NCBI GenBank assembly: GCA_025455395.1
Contig: JALOMO010000018.1
Span: 1 to 37,163 of the forward strand
Reading direction: 5' to 3'
Source: Bacteroidales bacterium
GTDB taxonomy: Bacteria > Bacteroidota > Bacteroidia > Bacteroidales > VadinHA17
DNA length: 37,163 bases
The position numbers and the translations under genes are program-made. This document shows, piece after piece, positions 1-7,056 of this stretch (positions within the stretch are counted from its first letter, which is position 1; each line of letters opens with the position of its first letter). The notes under the pieces were generated by a model that was not told the origin of the DNA, ran no database searches, and saw only the letters and a program-made list of their open reading frames with translations.

Positions 1-47
1 AAATCGCAAATCGCAAGTCGAAAATCGCAAATCGCAAATCGCAAATT
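1..47. repeat. AAATCGC heptamer tandem repeat (truncated by window edge)
   Basis: Six consecutive 7-bp units are visible: five are AAATCGC and the third is AAGTCGA. A terminal partial AAATT follows. The array runs off the left edge, so its true length is unknown. The same unit, with the same AAATT ending, recurs at 27630-27662. It lies 41 bp upstream of the first gene. It looks like an intergenic short-sequence repeat, not a CRISPR, because there are no spacers. Confidence 0.9.
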
Positions 48-88
48 GATATCAGTGAATTATTAATCAGAAAATAGAATAAAACGAT

Positions 89-691
89 ATGGCCCCACTA
101 TCATCATACTTTGCATTTCCCGAATGGCTTAACATGCTGACGGCATTACTTATCGGGACCGGTTTTGGATTTGCCCTTGAACAGGCCGGATTCTCATCAA
201 GCCGGAAACTGGCAGGGATGTTTTACGGATATGACACCACCGTGCTTAAAGTCTTCTTTACTGCAGCAATAGTTGCCCTGATCGGCTCACAGTTCATGAG
301 CTACTTCGGCATGCTTAATCTGAACCAGGTATATGTAAATGAGTTCTATGTAACCGCATCTGTTGTCGGAGGGATAATTATGGGTGCAGGTTTTATTATG
401 GGCGGTTTCTGCCCGGGCACAGGACTGTGTGCATTGTCTATCGGTAAGATTGATGCAATGGTTTTCATTGCAGGAGGATTCTCCGGTGCATTTCTCTTTA
501 CTGAAACTTATCCCATGATTGAAGATCTGGCAAATGCCAACTTCAGGGGACCGGTGAAGATAAATGAAGCGCTTGGCCTCTCTCCGGGATTGTTTACTCT
601 GATACTGGTAGCCGTTGCGGTAGCCATGTTCGGTGTGGCCGAACTGGCCGAAAAGAAATTTGCACGGCCTGAAATAACAAACGACTTATAA
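89..691 (+). CDS. YeeE/YedE-family sulfur transport membrane protein
   Basis: A 200-residue polytopic membrane protein of the YeeE/YedE (DUF395) family. Characterised members import thiosulfate or other sulfur compounds. Seen: a glycine-rich segment with LEQAGFSSSRKLAG (about 30-43) and the family hallmark GGFCPGTGLC (105-114), whose Cys108 and Cys114 fit the cysteines that relay sulfur in this fold. About five hydrophobic segments are visible. The length matches one half of the split YeeE/YedE pairs common in Bacteroidota; the partner would lie left of the window if present. The ATG at 89 is the first in frame, and a gene for a rhodanese-like protein starts 9 bp after its stop. That context supports sulfur handling. 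The exact substrate is inference. Confidence 0.85.
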   Translation: MAPLSSYFAFPEWLNMLTALLIGTGFGFALEQAGFSSSRKLAGMFYGYDTTVLKVFFTAAIVALIGSQFMSYFGMLNLNQVYVNEFYVTASVVGGIIMGAGFIMGGFCPGTGLCALSIGKIDAMVFIAGGFSGAFLFTETYPMIEDLANANFRGPVKINEALGLSPGLFTLILVAVAVAMFGVAELAEKKFARPEITNDL

Positions 692-700
692 TAACACAAC

Positions 701-1312
701 ATGAATATCAGAAAAGAAATATCGGTGTTGCTCATTCTGCTAAGCCTTATTCTGGCATTTCTGCCTCTCTCGGCGAACCGGTCTTTCAACATAAAACCTG
801 ACCGGCTAATGTCAGAAATACTTAGTCTGGATGCCTCATTTACAGCAGACCAGGTAGCAGAGTTTATTGTTAAGGAAGACCCTTCAGTTCAATTGATAGA
901 CCTCAGATCAGCAGAAGATTTCGGAAAAGAGGCTATACCAGGAGCGGTTAATATCCCCTATCCTGAATTCATAAATTCGGATCCGGATGTTTGGCTTAAC
1001 AATAAAAAGATCAGGAACATATTCTATACAACCGGTGACATCGAATCGGATTATGCTCTTGTTTATGCCAGGGGAATGGGATATGATAACTGCTATGTCA
1101 TGCATGGCGGTATTACAGAATGGAAAAGGACAGTTTTGCAAACTAAATTCACGGGTGAAAGGATAACGGCACGGGAAAATGCATTGTTCGAGACGAGAAG
1201 ACGTGCCGGAGAGATGTTTACCGAGCTCAACAGCCTTCCTGACAGCCTGAAACTGAAGTACCTGGAATCAAGAAAATTTTCAGCAAAAAAACTTGATGGC
1301 GGATGCGAATAG
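701..1312 (+). CDS. Membrane-anchored rhodanese-like protein lacking the catalytic Cys
   Basis: 203 residues. An N-terminal hydrophobic segment (about 7-24) acts as signal or anchor, and a rhodanese fold follows: IDLRSAEDF (66-74), IPGAVNIPY (79-87) and the C-terminal VMHGGITEW (133-141). In active rhodaneses the loop before the last helix reads like YC-x-x-G and carries the persulfide Cys. Here it is FYTTGD (108-113), with Thr in that place, so sulfurtransferase activity is unlikely. The protein ends in KKLDGGCE, leaving a cysteine near the C-terminus. It starts 9 bp after the YeeE-like gene and is probably cotranscribed with it. A periplasm-facing binding or scaffold role is inference. Confidence 0.8.
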   Translation: MNIRKEISVLLILLSLILAFLPLSANRSFNIKPDRLMSEILSLDASFTADQVAEFIVKEDPSVQLIDLRSAEDFGKEAIPGAVNIPYPEFINSDPDVWLNNKKIRNIFYTTGDIESDYALVYARGMGYDNCYVMHGGITEWKRTVLQTKFTGERITARENALFETRRRAGEMFTELNSLPDSLKLKYLESRKFSAKKLDGGCE

Positions 1313-1336
1313 TTATATAAAATAACAGTGAGACCG

Positions 1337-1765
1337 ATGAAATTATTAAAACAGTATTGGCTTGTCATTTTAATATTTGTGCTTGTTGTTTTGTTTGTTC
1401 TGTTGAGGACATTCAGCCGAAATGATTTCAGGTATGATGCTGCCAGATGGGCCGAACCCTCAGTCCTTGGTTCAAACATCGTTACTGAAGAGATGATTAT
1501 GAACCTGACAGGTGAAATACTGCTTATCAGCCTGGATATTGAGGCTGAGGTAGTTGAGCAGCTTGAGGAGGGAACATTGATTATTAATCCTGCATCGATA
1601 CTCGAAAAGGGGAATCTCTCCCTTATCCGAAAGAACAAAGGTCCTGTGATTCTCTCTTCAGATGACAGCTCAGTATCTGCCAGAGTCTGGATGGTATTGA
1701 GTCAGATGGGGATGGATAATGTCTATATACTTCAGAATGCAGAAGCAGGTATATCCCAAAAATAA
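1337..1765 (+). CDS. Small membrane-anchored degenerate rhodanese-like protein
   Basis: 142 residues from the ATG at 1337; a GTG three codons upstream is less likely. One strong transmembrane helix (about 8-25) precedes a compact domain. Its C-terminal part, VILSSDDSSVSARVWMVLSQ followed by MGMDNVYIL, matches the end of a rhodanese domain (active-site loop, helix, then the GY-x-NVY-x-L strand). The catalytic Cys is replaced by Ser and the N-terminal half is poorly conserved. It follows the previous rhodanese-like gene by 24 bp, forming a three-gene unit with the YeeE-like gene. Function is unknown; a partner domain for sulfur trafficking is a guess. Homology rests on the motif pattern only. 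Confidence 0.6.
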   Translation: MKLLKQYWLVILIFVLVVLFVLLRTFSRNDFRYDAARWAEPSVLGSNIVTEEMIMNLTGEILLISLDIEAEVVEQLEEGTLIINPASILEKGNLSLIRKNKGPVILSSDDSSVSARVWMVLSQMGMDNVYILQNAEAGISQK

Positions 1766-1766
1766 A

Positions 1767-1797
1767 ATTCCGGCCTGAACTGTTGTCTGACCGGAAT
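1767..1797. terminator. Hairpin terminator between convergent genes
   Basis: ATTCCGG (1767-1773) pairs with CCGGAAT (1791-1797) across a 17-nt loop. It sits between the 3' ends of the plus-strand rhodanese unit and the minus-strand rhodanese lipoprotein. Read on the minus strand the stem is followed by a T-rich run (TTTATTTTT), as in an intrinsic terminator for the minus-strand gene. On the plus strand the T tract is weak. Confidence 0.55.
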
Positions 1798-1817
1798 CTT
1801 AAATCTGTGATACGAGT

Positions 1818-2852
1818 TTATTTTACTACAGGAAAATCGTTTGATTCTTCAAGGGTGAAGGGGAGCCATGACAGCTTACTTTTTTCCTTTACCATTTTGT
1901 CATACATAAAGCAGTTGTTTCCATATTTGAGTGTTCTTGCATCATAACCAAAGAGCCTCAGGAATGCGGATGCAAATGCTGAGTTATGACCTGTACCGCA
2001 ATAGATAACCACAGTCCTGTCATAAGGTATGGTAGACATTACATCCGCGAAACCAAGGGTCTCTTCGGGCTTGTATCTTACAGCGCCGGGGATATGTCCA
2101 TCGTCATATTTGTCCTTTCGCTCAAGGTTGATAACAAAATACTTTTCAGGATCGCTGAAAACATCATCCGCTGAGATCAGTATCTCTGAGGTGCCAACTT
2201 CAAATATCTTTCTGAAGCGTTCCTCCCCGATCTCCTGCCCGGTTGCCATGCCGGTATTTATCTCCGGCATTCCCTTTGCCAAAGGAATCTCGTTGGAAAT
2301 AACTTCAAGGCGGTCTTCATACTTACCTGATACGCCCTTCATCCAACCCTCTTCTGCATAGGATTTATTCCATCCACCCATACCCCATCTCATTGCAAAG
2401 ACATTCCCGTAACCCATCATCCTGAGCAGTGCGGTGGTATAGCTTGAGACCTGCCCGTCTTCGCAGACAAGAATTATTTTGTCAAATTCAAAAGGCTTGA
2501 TGCCAGATTGAAAGTATTCCGGGAGTTCACCGAATTTCTTGTTCACTGCTCCCTTTATATGACCCTTTGCAAACAGCTCAGGCGAGCGCAGGTCAAGAAT
2601 CAGGTTTTTTCCGGTGAGTTCCTCATTAACAACTGAGGCCTTAATAAGGCTTGGGAAATACTGACTGTTGACATAATCGCCGTTCTCTTCCAGGTCTTTC
2701 AACAGTAGCAGCGTCTCCTGCCCAATGACAGGAGCCGCTGTTATTTCCTTGGCAGTTTCCGGTTTCTTATCGCTTTTCTTTCCTTTACAGCTCACTGAAA
2801 AGGCTGCTAGAAGTGAAAAGAGAATTACAAAAACAGTTGGTGTTTGACGCAT
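1818..2852 (-). CDS. Lipoprotein with two rhodanese domains, both with catalytic Cys
   Basis: 344 residues. The N-terminus is a lipoprotein signal with the cysteine at C22 (FSVSC) followed by a basic stretch. Two rhodanese domains follow. The first has LILDLRSPELF and GHIKGAV (about 84-103) and active-site Cys130 in ILVCEDGQ. The second has GHIPGAVRY (252-260) and Cys285 in VIYCGTGHNS. This layout resembles thiosulfate or 3-mercaptopyruvate sulfurtransferases, although in many of those the first domain is inactive. As a lipoprotein it should act in the periplasm or at the cell surface, near the YeeE-like transporter encoded convergently. It starts 20 bp after the stop of the upstream YD-repeat-like lipoprotein gene, so the two are probably one transcript. 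The sulfur donor and acceptor are unknown. Confidence 0.82.
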   Translation of the reverse strand: MRQTPTVFVILFSLLAAFSVSCKGKKSDKKPETAKEITAAPVIGQETLLLLKDLEENGDYVNSQYFPSLIKASVVNEELTGKNLILDLRSPELFAKGHIKGAVNKKFGELPEYFQSGIKPFEFDKIILVCEDGQVSSYTTALLRMMGYGNVFAMRWGMGGWNKSYAEEGWMKGVSGKYEDRLEVISNEIPLAKGMPEINTGMATGQEIGEERFRKIFEVGTSEILISADDVFSDPEKYFVINLERKDKYDDGHIPGAVRYKPEETLGFADVMSTIPYDRTVVIYCGTGHNSAFASAFLRLFGYDARTLKYGNNCFMYDKMVKEKSKLSWLPFTLEESNDFPVVK

Positions 2853-2872
2853 GATCTCTACTGATAATTTGG

Positions 2873-3946
2873 TTACTGAGCAACCGGAATCCTCTCCTTG
2901 TCATACCTGATTGTCTCGATGCGATTACCCTTCTCGTCATACTTATATTCGGTAATTGCCACTCCGCTTTCAGGGTGATTAATGACATTCCTCTCCTTGT
3001 CCATGTTTCTTGCTTCAATCAATGCACCATGCTTGTCATAGGTGTACTGGGTCACGGGTACCCTCTTGCCTCCTACATATTCATTATCCTGGTCAAAGAC
3101 TGCTGTTTCAAGTACATAACCGTTCTCATCATATTTGCTCTCTCTGCGTGACCAGCCGGAATAAAGATTGGATCTCTGTCCTGTGACATTAAAGACCTGA
3201 AAACTCAGGAGGTCACCAAACTCATTGGGTTCAAACAGAAAATATGAAACACCTATGTCACCGCAGTTCTCTGCAGTACAATTATAAAGGACATCCTCCA
3301 TATAGTTGGCCATCCTGGTGACATAGCCTTTGTCATTATATGTGAACCGGAGCTCATAGAACGGACAGTTCTCGTTCATTATAGTCTCTTCGTTTGCCAG
3401 ATTGTATCTCTTCTCCTGCACCATGCCGTCATCGAGAATGGCCCACACCCATGAATGAATCTTATTCCTGTTTTCAACCGGGTTACCATCCTTATCGAAG
3501 AATCTGAGACCCGTCCTTATGCCTTCATCATCAAGGGTATACTCATGAGTAAAGACCCCGCCTGATTCTATCTGCTGGTTATCCTTGTCAAAAAAACGCT
3601 TGATCTGCTTATTCTCAGTATACTCGTAGGTTATTTTCGCTGCACCACCCATTGAGGAATATCCGAGCAGTACGTCGCCTCTTACGAATTCAACTGAGGA
3701 AAGACGGCTGTTATCGTCATAGGTGAATTTATAGCTGTTGATATGTTTTGCCTGTGCGGGGGTCAGCTCGCGTGATCCTCGCTCAAGATCCCAGGGGGTT
3801 TCGCTGAAGAGAAGGCTTCTGTAATATGCTACCCTGGCTTCTGTTTTTTTATTTGCCGGAGCCTGGTTACAGGCCTGTAACCCTGCAATTATCAGGGCTG
3901 TTATACCCAGTAGTAATGCTGTCTTTTTCAATTTCATAATATTCAT
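2873..3946 (-). CDS. YD-repeat-like lipoprotein of unknown function
   Basis: 357 residues with a clear lipobox (GLQAC, Cys26). A second possible start is the ATG at 3937. The mature part carries degenerate repeats rich in Tyr, Asp, Gly and Asn that resemble RHS/YD repeats, for example YTYDKHGALIEARNMDKE and YKYDEKGNRIETIRYDKE near the C-terminus, with FFDKDNQQI and FFDKDGNPV earlier. There is no toxin tip, RHS core or secretion domain. Such short YD-type lipoproteins are common in Bacteroidota and have no established role. A minus-strand promoter candidate lies at 4018-4043, and the rhodanese lipoprotein follows 20 bp downstream. A beta-sheet scaffold at the cell surface is the most that can be inferred. 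Confidence 0.6.
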   Translation of the reverse strand: MNIMKLKKTALLLGITALIIAGLQACNQAPANKKTEARVAYYRSLLFSETPWDLERGSRELTPAQAKHINSYKFTYDDNSRLSSVEFVRGDVLLGYSSMGGAAKITYEYTENKQIKRFFDKDNQQIESGGVFTHEYTLDDEGIRTGLRFFDKDGNPVENRNKIHSWVWAILDDGMVQEKRYNLANEETIMNENCPFYELRFTYNDKGYVTRMANYMEDVLYNCTAENCGDIGVSYFLFEPNEFGDLLSFQVFNVTGQRSNLYSGWSRRESKYDENGYVLETAVFDQDNEYVGGKRVPVTQYTYDKHGALIEARNMDKERNVINHPESGVAITEYKYDEKGNRIETIRYDKERIPVAQ

Positions 3947-4197
3947 TTTTGTGGTTTGTGTTGCATTTTCTGGCGGATGGTTATCCCTCTTTCCTTATCT
4001 TAAATGTAATATGCTGTCAAAATTATTGCGGTAAAGATAACAACAGTTTATTGCAGAAAAAGTTTATCTGCTTTTTCAGCGGAGATATTCTCTGCCAAGG
4101 TGCAAACGGAAAGGAGGATAGTAAAACATATTCTGGCTTACGTCTTGTTACTGATTTGCATCACAACATTTTATATCTTTACTTCAGAATAAGTATA
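3947..4197. other. Intergenic region between divergent genes
   Basis: About 250 bp of AT-rich sequence without a credible gene. An open frame from 3949 to 4215 has no ATG start and a composition unlike a protein. The region holds the minus-strand promoter candidate at 4018-4043 and a weak 7-bp stem (GAAAAAG with CTTTTTC near 4055-4077). It ends in the leader hairpin at 4198-4227. Confidence 0.6.
4018..4043 (-). promoter_or_regulatory. Candidate Bacteroidota promoter for the YD-repeat lipoprotein
   Basis: On the minus strand the sequence reads TTG (4043-4041), 15 nt, then TAATTTTG (4025-4018), an exact TANNTTTG -7 element. The spacing is slightly shorter than the usual 17-23 nt. The start codon at 3946 would lie about 65 nt after the expected transcription start. 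Confidence 0.4.
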
Positions 4198-4227
4198 GGC
4201 AGGAATCAGACCTGATGGTTTCCTGCC
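4198..4227 (+). promoter_or_regulatory. Leader hairpin before the first CotH-like gene
   Basis: GGCAGGAA (4198-4205) pairs perfectly with TTCCTGCC (4220-4227). An inner TCAG/CTGA pair extends the stem. The upstream ATG at 4215 would be buried in it, whereas the ATG at 4239 lies just after it. This favours 4239 as the start. The hairpin may influence translation, or be a leftover terminator-like element. Confidence 0.45.
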
Positions 4228-4238
4228 CGTTACATTAC

Positions 4239-5315
4239 ATGAAACACAGTATTCATATCTGCAATTACATCATTGCTTTTCTTGCTCTGATTGCTTTATG
4301 TAATAGCAGTGTTACACATGCTCATTCAGCCATTCCGGATTCCATAAACAAGAGTTTCAGGCTCTTTGAAGACGATACAATTCTAGAAATTACCCTGCAA
4401 TTCGATCTTTCTACCTATTTAAGGGCTAAGCCTAAGGAAGAGTACCTTAAGGGCAAAATTACTTTTCATCCTGCCCTGGCAGATTCTATCACACGGGATA
4501 TAAGAATCAGAACCCGTGGTGAATTCCGTAACAACTGGTGCTTCTATGCTCCGATAGAACTGAATCTTAAAAATGCAAATTTCGGATATTCAGATCTGGA
4601 CAGTATCAGCAAAATAAAAATGGTACCTCAATGCACCTCAACAAGTGAAAGTGCAAAATATGTTCTTATAGAATACCTGATATATAAAATGTATAGCGTC
4701 ATGACAGACACCAGCTTCAGGGTCAGACTGCTTACAGTTAACTACATTGATTCTGAGAACAAGAAGAAGCCATTCACTCAATACGGATTTCTGATTGAAC
4801 CGTTGAAAATGCTGGCTGAAAGGACAAATTCTGTTGAGGTCACCTCCCGGGGTATTACTCAGAAAAATATCTATCCGGAGATCATGGACAGAGTAGCCAT
4901 CTTCAATTATATGGTGGGCAACTATGACTGGGCCGTTCCGAACCGGCATAATATCAAAGTACTTAAGCCACTTACCTTTGACAATCTCAACCTTGCAGTA
5001 GCTGTCCCCTATGATTTTGACTGGACCGGACTGGTGAATGCAGGGTATGCAATTCCTGATGATAAGATAACAGGAACCACGACCGTCCGTGAACGTATTT
5101 TCCTCGGGGTGTGCCGGAGCAGGGAGGAATATCAGAAAGATCTAGTGCTATTCCATGAAAAAAAGGATGAATTTTACAATGTGATTACCCAATTCCTATA
5201 TTTAAATGAAAATCAGAAAAGGGATATGATCAACTACCTGGAAGAATTTTATGATTTATGTACAGGAAAGCAAAGGATCCTTGAAGTATTCACAAACAGT
5301 TGCAAAAATTTTTAA
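4239..5315 (+). CDS. Secreted CotH/HipA-like kinase-fold protein (copy 1)
   Basis: 358 residues from the ATG at 4239, beginning with a signal peptide (about 1-28, ending near THAHS). No named family is recognised with certainty. The segment FNYMVGNYDW (222-231), then HN (237-238), then VPYDFDWTGLVN (256-267) follows the catalytic pattern of CotH and HipA atypical kinases: an Asp in N-x-D, an Asn about eight residues later, and a DFD metal-binding Asp. It is about 40% similar by eye to the protein at 5938-7056 along its full length, including four shared cysteines (101, 132, 292, 355). The next gene is a DUF4956 membrane protein 16 bp downstream, and DUF4956 and CotH genes are neighbours in other phyla. 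Kinase activity is inference, and how an exported protein would obtain ATP is unexplained. Confidence 0.6.
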   Translation: MKHSIHICNYIIAFLALIALCNSSVTHAHSAIPDSINKSFRLFEDDTILEITLQFDLSTYLRAKPKEEYLKGKITFHPALADSITRDIRIRTRGEFRNNWCFYAPIELNLKNANFGYSDLDSISKIKMVPQCTSTSESAKYVLIEYLIYKMYSVMTDTSFRVRLLTVNYIDSENKKKPFTQYGFLIEPLKMLAERTNSVEVTSRGITQKNIYPEIMDRVAIFNYMVGNYDWAVPNRHNIKVLKPLTFDNLNLAVAVPYDFDWTGLVNAGYAIPDDKITGTTTVRERIFLGVCRSREEYQKDLVLFHEKKDEFYNVITQFLYLNENQKRDMINYLEEFYDLCTGKQRILEVFTNSCKNF

Positions 5316-5331
5316 ACCAAATATTAAAGCT

Positions 5332-5934
5332 ATGACTGCCAACTCTTTTAACTTGAATAACCCTGAATTCTGGGCTATTATTGAGCGGTTTGTGATGAAC
5401 CTGGTTTTTCTGTTCCTGCTTTTACGTGTAGTGTATTACAGATATTCCAGAAAGACCGATTATCTGTTCGGCTATTTCCTGATGGGAATTGTCATCTTCT
5501 TCATAGGCGCTATGCTGAGGATAGTCTCCATGCAGTTTCAGATGGCTATCGGATTGTTCGCAATCTTCACCATTTTAAATCTCAGAACAATAAGTTTCGA
5601 TGTAAAGAATATGTCATATCTTTTTGCAGTTATTGCCATTTCTGCAATAAACTCGCTTGATTTTCAGGGAGAATTCCCATTTCTGGGAATCCTGATCTTT
5701 AACATTATAATCATTGCATCAGCATTCACTCTTGAATTTTTACTCGAGAAGAAAGAAAAGGACAAGTCACATCCCATTACATACGACAACCTTGAGTTAC
5801 TGAAACCCGAGAATAAAGAGGAGCTTATAAAGAATGTTGGTGAAATAACCGGGCGCACTGTTAAAAAAATCAAAATCATCAGTGTAAACTACAAGGAAAA
5901 GAATGCCAGGCTGGAAATCTACTATGAGCCTTAA
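5332..5934 (+). CDS. DUF4956-family membrane protein
   Basis: 200 residues from the ATG at 5332; an upstream in-frame start would overlap the preceding gene. Four to five transmembrane helices lie between about 18 and 136. The segment AIGLFAIFTILNLRT (72-86), then FDVKNMSYLFAV (89-100), matches the DUF4956 signature: a Gly/Ala-rich helix, then R-T, then a K-x-M-x-YLF helix. A soluble C-terminal part (about 140-200), probably cytosolic, ends in a beta-strand pattern. In other phyla DUF4956 genes are found beside VTC-type polyphosphate polymerases and CotH kinases. Here two CotH-like genes flank it but no VTC gene is in the window. It ends only 3 bp before the convergent second CotH-like gene. 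Molecular function is unknown. Confidence 0.78.
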   Translation: MTANSFNLNNPEFWAIIERFVMNLVFLFLLLRVVYYRYSRKTDYLFGYFLMGIVIFFIGAMLRIVSMQFQMAIGLFAIFTILNLRTISFDVKNMSYLFAVIAISAINSLDFQGEFPFLGILIFNIIIIASAFTLEFLLEKKEKDKSHPITYDNLELLKPENKEELIKNVGEITGRTVKKIKIISVNYKEKNARLEIYYEP

Positions 5935-5937
5935 GTG

Positions 5938-7056
5938 TTATAGTTTCTTGCAGTTATCAAGGAAGATGTCAATAAGATTGTCAAGTCCTCTCGGTTTTTC
6001 AAGCTGAACAAAGAATTGATCGAGGAACAAAGTAATATCCTTTTTATCTGCTTTACTCAGGTAAGGATAATTATTGATTACTGAGTAGAATTCATCCTTC
6101 CTGTCAAGAAACATCAGAAGTACTTCCCGGTAGACCTCGCTGGTCCGGCAAATGCCTGTAAACATCCGGTCACGGTTGGTCTCTATTCCTATTCCCGGCG
6201 GAGGTATGGCATAATCTGCATTTACCACGCCCGTCAGGTCAAAATCGAATGGAACAGGGATACCCAGGCCGGCCTTATCCAATCTTGATGATTTCAAAAC
6301 CATGACATTATGCTGGCCTGGTACAGACCAGTCCCAGTTTGAGACCATATAATTGAAAACAGCAAGTCGGTCTATCATTGCCGGGAACATGTGTTCCTGG
6401 GTCAGAGCTTTTGTCTTTATCTCGAGCGAATTGGTTCTTTTTTCCAAAAGTTCCTCCGGTTCAACAAATATGCCGTAGTGTACAATTGGTTTTCTCTCTT
6501 TTTTCGTGTCAATGAAGTTAACTTTCAGCAACCTGACCCGGAAACTTGTATCTGTCAGAACGCTGTAAAGTTTGTAAACCAGATACTCCCTTATGATATA
6601 CTCTTCATGCTGGGGATTTGCCTGACACTGGTTGACAAGCTTGATCTTCTTTATCTTGCCTGAATCAGAGCTCTCGTACAAAGGCTTTTTGAATGTGACC
6701 CGCATCGGCGGGTACCTGCAACGCTCATAGCGGGACTTACCACGGTAATTAACTGTCACCTTCTTATCCAGCGAGTCTGTTTCACTCAAAGGTATGACCA
6801 TTCTTCCGTCAAACGAGGCGGCTCTGTCCTTTTTCAACAGGAATGTTGAAAGGTCAAGGTACAGGAAGACCTCAAGGATGTCATCAGTATCAAATAGCGA
6901 TATATATCTCCTGTCTGAGTCATGGTCCGTTTGCTCCTGTTCCGTTGTATCTATCTGTCCGGCAGCGGGTAAGGCTGAAAGTACAACAAGGGCAAGAAGG
7001 GCTAAAATCCGACAGGTACCTGCCCGGCGGTATTTTAATTCATTGCTGGCTTTCAT
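5938..7056 (-). CDS. Secreted CotH/HipA-like kinase-fold protein (copy 2)
   Basis: 372 residues with a signal peptide (hydrophobic 16-33, AAGQ cleavage region). It is a full-length paralog of the protein at 4239-5315. Shared blocks include EYLVYKLYSVLTDTSFRVRLL, kinase-like FNYMVSNWDWS (234-244), HN (249-250) and VPFDFDLTGVVNADYA (268-283). The same four cysteines recur (113, 144, 303, 369), which suggests conserved disulfides and so an oxidising compartment. Its ATG overlaps the TGA of the upstream SdiA-regulated-like gene by 4 bp (ATGA), implying translational coupling. It converges on the DUF4956 gene with 3 bp between stops. Kinase function is inferred from motif order only. Confidence 0.6.
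   Translation of the reverse strand: MKASNELKYRRAGTCRILALLALVVLSALPAAGQIDTTEQEQTDHDSDRRYISLFDTDDILEVFLYLDLSTFLLKKDRAASFDGRMVIPLSETDSLDKKVTVNYRGKSRYERCRYPPMRVTFKKPLYESSDSGKIKKIKLVNQCQANPQHEEYIIREYLVYKLYSVLTDTSFRVRLLKVNFIDTKKERKPIVHYGIFVEPEELLEKRTNSLEIKTKALTQEHMFPAMIDRLAVFNYMVSNWDWSVPGQHNVMVLKSSRLDKAGLGIPVPFDFDLTGVVNADYAIPPPGIGIETNRDRMFTGICRTSEVYREVLLMFLDRKDEFYSVINNYPYLSKADKKDITLFLDQFFVQLEKPRGLDNLIDIFLDNCKKL

Noticed and set aside
3949..4215. Open frame of 88 codons in the gap between divergent genes
   Set aside because: It has no ATG start, has an odd composition rich in Cys and Phe, resembles no family, and overlaps a promoter candidate.
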